Part shown: positions 60,296 to 64,000 of the stretch, in pieces
How positions within the stretch are numbered: the first letter of the stretch is position 1
How the letters are laid out: every line of letters starts with the position of its first letter
NCBI RefSeq assembly: GCF_030272615.1
Contig: NC_081410.1
Coordinates: 258,585,533 to 258,649,532 of the forward strand
Length of the DNA stretch: 64,000 nucleotides
Reading direction: 5' to 3'
Source of the DNA: Cryptomeria japonica
Lineage: Eukaryota; Streptophyta; Pinopsida; Cupressales; Cupressaceae
Notes under the pieces: generated by a model
Databases searched by the model: none
Seen by the model: only the letters and a program-made list of their open reading frames with translations
What the model was told of the DNA's origin: nothing
Program-made: the position numbers and the translations under genes

Positions 60296-62003
60296 GAAAT
60301 AACCAAGATAAAATGGAAGGAGAAAAGGGAAGGAAATAGACAAACAAGAAGTCCACGTTATGAAGTCTCCTGCAAGTTAATCTTGTCTTCATGGTGGTGT
60401 ACCTACACACATGCAAGAAAATAAAATGTCGGGGGTTGTGTTTTGGAGCCTACCTAAGTCAGATCCCTATTTGGTGTTTCCACCTCCACGGACAACCCAA
60501 GAGGCCACATGAATAATGAAGTGATAAAGGTAATTGCAAAGATGCAATAAAAGATGGGTAAAAGATATTGGTAAATGAAAGAAAGGAATCAAGGAAACTA
60601 CCCTTCCATAAACGATTATTAGAAATGCTGGCGTAGAGTGCTTGAAATGCTGCAATGATGGCAATGCTTGGAGAATACTATCCAAAGATAACCTCCAAGA
60701 GCTTCCCCCTGCAAAAGATCATCAACTTGCCAAGAGAATCCTCCCAAATGCCTTTGAAATTGAGAGATAAAGGTCCTGGAAGGAAAATGGACATTGGTGG
60801 GAGCATACAAAGGCATTACGATTCCTTCCAGGTGCAGGTGTAATGCTCAAACGACCACCTTCAGACTATCAGATTTGTGGGACACTATTGTGATGTGCCC
60901 ATGTCCCCAAAGGTGACAGGTTGGCAATGTTGGTGATACTTCAGCCAGAGCTGACAAAGATGGTTTAAGTGGATAAAAGGATAGGATGGCAACGCCAGAC
61001 CTCTAGTGACATGGAAGAAGATGCCATTTGTCGCACTAATCACAAGGGATAAGATTTTTGACATTACATTTTGCCCCCACTTTAGTGAGCATGCCCTTGC
61101 TGAGGGATGCGAAGCTAAAGTAGAGAAAGATACATAGAAATAAAAGTCACAACATGGAGGCAAATTTTTGTTGATCATACAAGGTTGCCCCCTACGGGAT
61201 GATGCTAAGATTTGGAATAGATATTGGTACTTGGTACATTGCAAATACGCTAGCTGCAGACTAGCCTGATGGATGGTAAGGTAAAGGAAAGGATAATATA
61301 ACATAACAGAAACAAACCTTGCCTTTGAGGAAAGCCCCTGGTTACGAAAAGATACGAGATAAGCGGCCATCATTAGTATAAGATACGCCGATATGGAAAG
61401 AAAAATGTGTTATGCTAGATGGCCATATGATAGGGCGTGATATGCTGGTATGGATAACCATATGGTAGGGCGAGATGATTACCAACATGAATAGCGACAT
61501 GCTAGATGACCATGTGATAGGGAAGATAGGATATAAATTTGTCGGCATGGGTAGCGACATGCTAGATAGCCATGCAATAGGGCAGATAAATTTGGTAAGT
61601 AGTAGATTGGCCCCTACAAAGGCAAACAAGAGAGAAAAATAAATAATGTTTTGGCCCCCATGTATGTGATCTTGGAAAAAGATCAAGTGGTTTGGCCCCC
61701 ACCTAGGTGAACATGAAAAAGCAGCTAGCAAAGGAAACAAATGCAAGAGGCAAAAGATAAAATGCAGATATGATGACCCTCCCTTAGAATGATATGCATG
61801 GCGAGGCATGCCATTATAAGGAGAAGAGCAGTTGTGGCACATTAACATAGTGAGATGTTTTCGTGGAATGCAACCAGGAGCAAGTGGCACATAGATATCC
61901 ACAACATCAAAGGAAGCAATGCAAGAGGACACGGGGATCCGATAGTTTGGCATTAGAACCCAGAGCAGTGTCAAAATGATATATAATATCACTACGAGAT
62001 GGG
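60296..62003. other. Right flank: retroelement-like non-coding DNA
   Basis: No supported gene; minus-strand open frames here translate to low-complexity hydrophobic sequence. GCCCCCA runs recur (near 61072, 61655 and 61697), as they do after 63139, so both parts may belong to one long LTR or internal region split by the solo LTR. Confidence 0.4.
61405..61595. repeat. Degenerate short tandem repeats
   Basis: About four diverged units, each with a form of ATGCTAGATGGCCATATGAT followed by AGGGC(A/G)(A/T)GAT. The units are spaced about 40-60 bp. Confidence 0.65.
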
Positions 62004-63138
62004 TGTATTTGATGAATACTAAGGGGGGGATGAATGAGTATACCAAAAAATACTAAACTTAAACACTTAAACAATTTAGCAGTAAATCGGTATAACAGTT
62101 TTACTAACAAACCGGTTAACACAAATGCAAACCAAATAGCAAATAAGGCATTCACCCACAGAAGCACAATCACCATAACACAAGAGATTTTGATGTGGAA
62201 ACCCAAATGGGAAAAACCATGGTGAGATGAAACTCACAAGTAACTATCTGCAGAATAGTAACCAGACCGGTTAAGGTCAGACCAGTTAAGGTCATACAAT
62301 GTTCTTTACCAGAACAGATCCTGTTAGGAATCTCAATCTCTATTAGGAGATAAGTCCGATTAAAGACTACCTTGTGAGAGGATTTTAGATCCACAGTTGT
62401 GAACCACCTTGTTAGAGGATTTACAAAGGCTTTGCTAGGCCTACCCGGTTAAGGGTTACAGACTTGTCGAAGATGTGAGTAATCAACAAGTGGGTGATCT
62501 AAATACTAGCACATTATGCTTGGTTAGATCCTTGATAGCTCATTGTTAATGCATTTCAGCATTACTTCAGTCTTCAATATCTTCACACTCTATTTCTTCA
62601 CACAGACCTAATCTTTTTTTGTGATCGCACATGCAAAAACTTCATCAACCACACAAAAACCCTAACACACTATAAAACCCTAGACATGATGTCCTTATAA
62701 AGGAATTTGATTTCATGTCGGTCCAATAGGATTACATTGCACGTTCCTAGGTTCAGTGCATTTGGACACATTTGGTAACACGACGTAGAATCACCACCAA
62801 AGTGTCAGTGGATGATAACTCATCACAAAAATAATACCGGTTGGTAACTCATCACAGAGTAATACCAGTTCATACATTTACCTATTACCGGTTTGCCAAA
62901 ATGAAGACTGGGAAAAAGGTTAACTGCCGCTTTAGTTCCTTTGTACCGCTTGAGATCCTCGAACTGCTTGAGGTCTTCATACTGCTTGGGATGGGTAGAC
63001 ACTTTCTGCAAAAACCGATAGCCTAAAGGCTATAATACATAATACCGGTTTGGAACAAATACCGGTTGAACATAACTCATACATACAAAAATTGATCTCA
63101 AAGCAAGTGTGTGTCCATCAATGACAATCACAACAACA
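62004..63138. mobile_element. Solo LTR of a SIRE-like Copia family
   Basis: Begins TGTATTTGATGAATAC followed by AAGGGGGGGATGAATGAG and ends near CAATCACAACAACA. The G-rich GGATGAAT start, the block GATGTGGAAACCCAAATGGG with AAAAACCATGGTGAG, and the many ACCGGT motifs parallel the Copia LTRs at 48247 and 53880. No internal coding region follows and no clear target duplication was found, so borders are approximate. Confidence 0.6.
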
Positions 63139-64000
63139 TCATAAAAAATGCCAATAGTATTGTCATAGTGCCAAATTTCTCGGATTTGAAGAAGAGCACA
63201 TGAAGATAAAGAAAATAAAAATTTGGGTCAACATGGAAGAAGGCAAAGAATGCCCCCAATGTTTTGCATCATTCCCGAATGGCGAAAAGTAAGATATGAC
63301 AAATAGAAGGAGATAGACAAATAAAGGAATATGTACGACATAAAATCCCCTGTATCTGAGCACCTACAGAGTAACTCGGGTCCTTCAGGGGAGCACAATG
63401 GATAAAGAAAGTCAACCTCCCATATCCAAGTACCTATAGAGTAACTTGGGTCCTACGGAAGGGAACAAATAGATAAAGCAAGCACAGGGGAACACAATCA
63501 CACATACATGCAAATAGATATAGAGGAAAGATAAAAATCCTAATGATCAGCCCTTATGAGGGGATCGTACTATAGGAGATCATCATCCTTGAGGAGAGCC
63601 TCGTCCTCCCAATCTAGATCATAGGGAGAAGGGGGTTGAGCTCAAAGAGGGACTATCATAAGGGCCACATTGGGAACCTCACCAGTAGCGAGAGAAAGAG
63701 ACGAAGCAGCAATGACATCTTCATCTATAGGCTCGAAGGAGGCAAGGGTTGACGACCACGTGAAGATTATAGACAAGGTTGGGATGTCCTCCAAGGAGGC
63801 GACCATATAGGCTTTCATGGAGGAAGTAGGTGACTCATTTGGGGAAGATGAAACAAGAATAGGACTGCCAACTTCTAGAAGGGCAGTAATAAATTTAGGA
63901 GAAGGCGGGGCCTTCTCGATGACGCACACAAAGACATGCAAAACAACATGCACTAAGACATGTAGAGGAAAGGGTGAGGAACATACCTGCGAAGACTTGC
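63139..64000. other. Retroelement-like non-coding DNA to window end
   Basis: Contains a diverged tandem duplication of about 74 bp at 63340-63413 and 63414-63487 (both with GAGTAACT(C/T)GGGTCCT). A minus-strand open frame at 63642-63953 gives a serine- and proline-rich protein I do not recognise; it may be chance. Confidence 0.4.

Noticed and set aside
61405-61595. Regularly spaced repeats as a CRISPR-like array
   Set aside because: Units are diverged, spacers are not uniform, and the context is plant nuclear DNA.
60885-62046. Minus-strand ORFs of 162 and 234 codons
   Set aside because: They translate degenerate repeats into hydrophobic low-complexity sequence with no domain.
63642-63953. 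Serine/proline-rich minus-strand ORF as a gene
   Set aside because: No domain, compositional bias only, and it lies in repeat-like DNA.

Overview
The window looks like intergenic DNA from a large, repeat-rich seed-plant genome, most likely a gymnosperm (inference from giant LTRs, SIRE-like Copia elements, old long LINEs and degenerate telomere-like satellite; no species marker was seen). It is AT-rich. I found no intact host gene and no rRNA, tRNA or CRISPR. Almost everything recognisable is a transposable element, mostly decayed and several layers deep.

Layout. (1) 1-6.4 kb: a decayed Ty3/gypsy pol gene on +, split in its RNase H region by a 4.8-kb LTR-like unit that carries a 1-kb tandem duplication. 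(2) 7.25-8.76 kb: a badly decayed Copia RT/RNase H relic on -. (3) 8.98-16.58 kb: a complete but dead Copia element on - with a GTAAT target duplication and very unequal LTRs (551 and 2,579 bp). (4) 16.74-19.5 kb: a Gag-protease-only Copia-type element on -, truncated at its 5' side. (5) 19.74-60.30 kb: a candidate CACTA DNA transposon whose ends (CACTAGTA...TACTAGTG) are flanked by matching GAA triplets. (6) 60.3-64 kb: unassigned retroelement-like DNA with a solo SIRE-type LTR.

Inside the CACTA candidate lie 3.8 kb of degenerate TTAGGG-type telomere-like array, three foldback MITE candidates, a 5'-truncated LINE on - (31.9-35.7 kb), a 1.78-kb TRIM-like LTR element with its own unknown ORF (38.04-39.82 kb, TSD TTATG), three exons of a host-type rhodanese/PpiC-domain gene (41.8-42.3 kb), and a LINE on + (43.24-57.89 kb) with an 18-bp target duplication. 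That LINE has an unusual third ORF, and it is itself split by a Copia element (48.25-54.93 kb, TSD GAGGC). A short stretch resembling the C-terminal region of CACTA proteins sits about 0.4 kb inside the right end.

The insertion order can be read directly: Copia into LINE into CACTA, and TRIM into CACTA. The coding frames carry stops and frameshifts, so nothing here is expected to be autonomous today. The most interesting points are the 40.5-kb CACTA composite with a captured gene fragment and telomere-like satellite, the TRIM with a nearly open unknown reading frame, and the RG-rich third ORF of the LINE.
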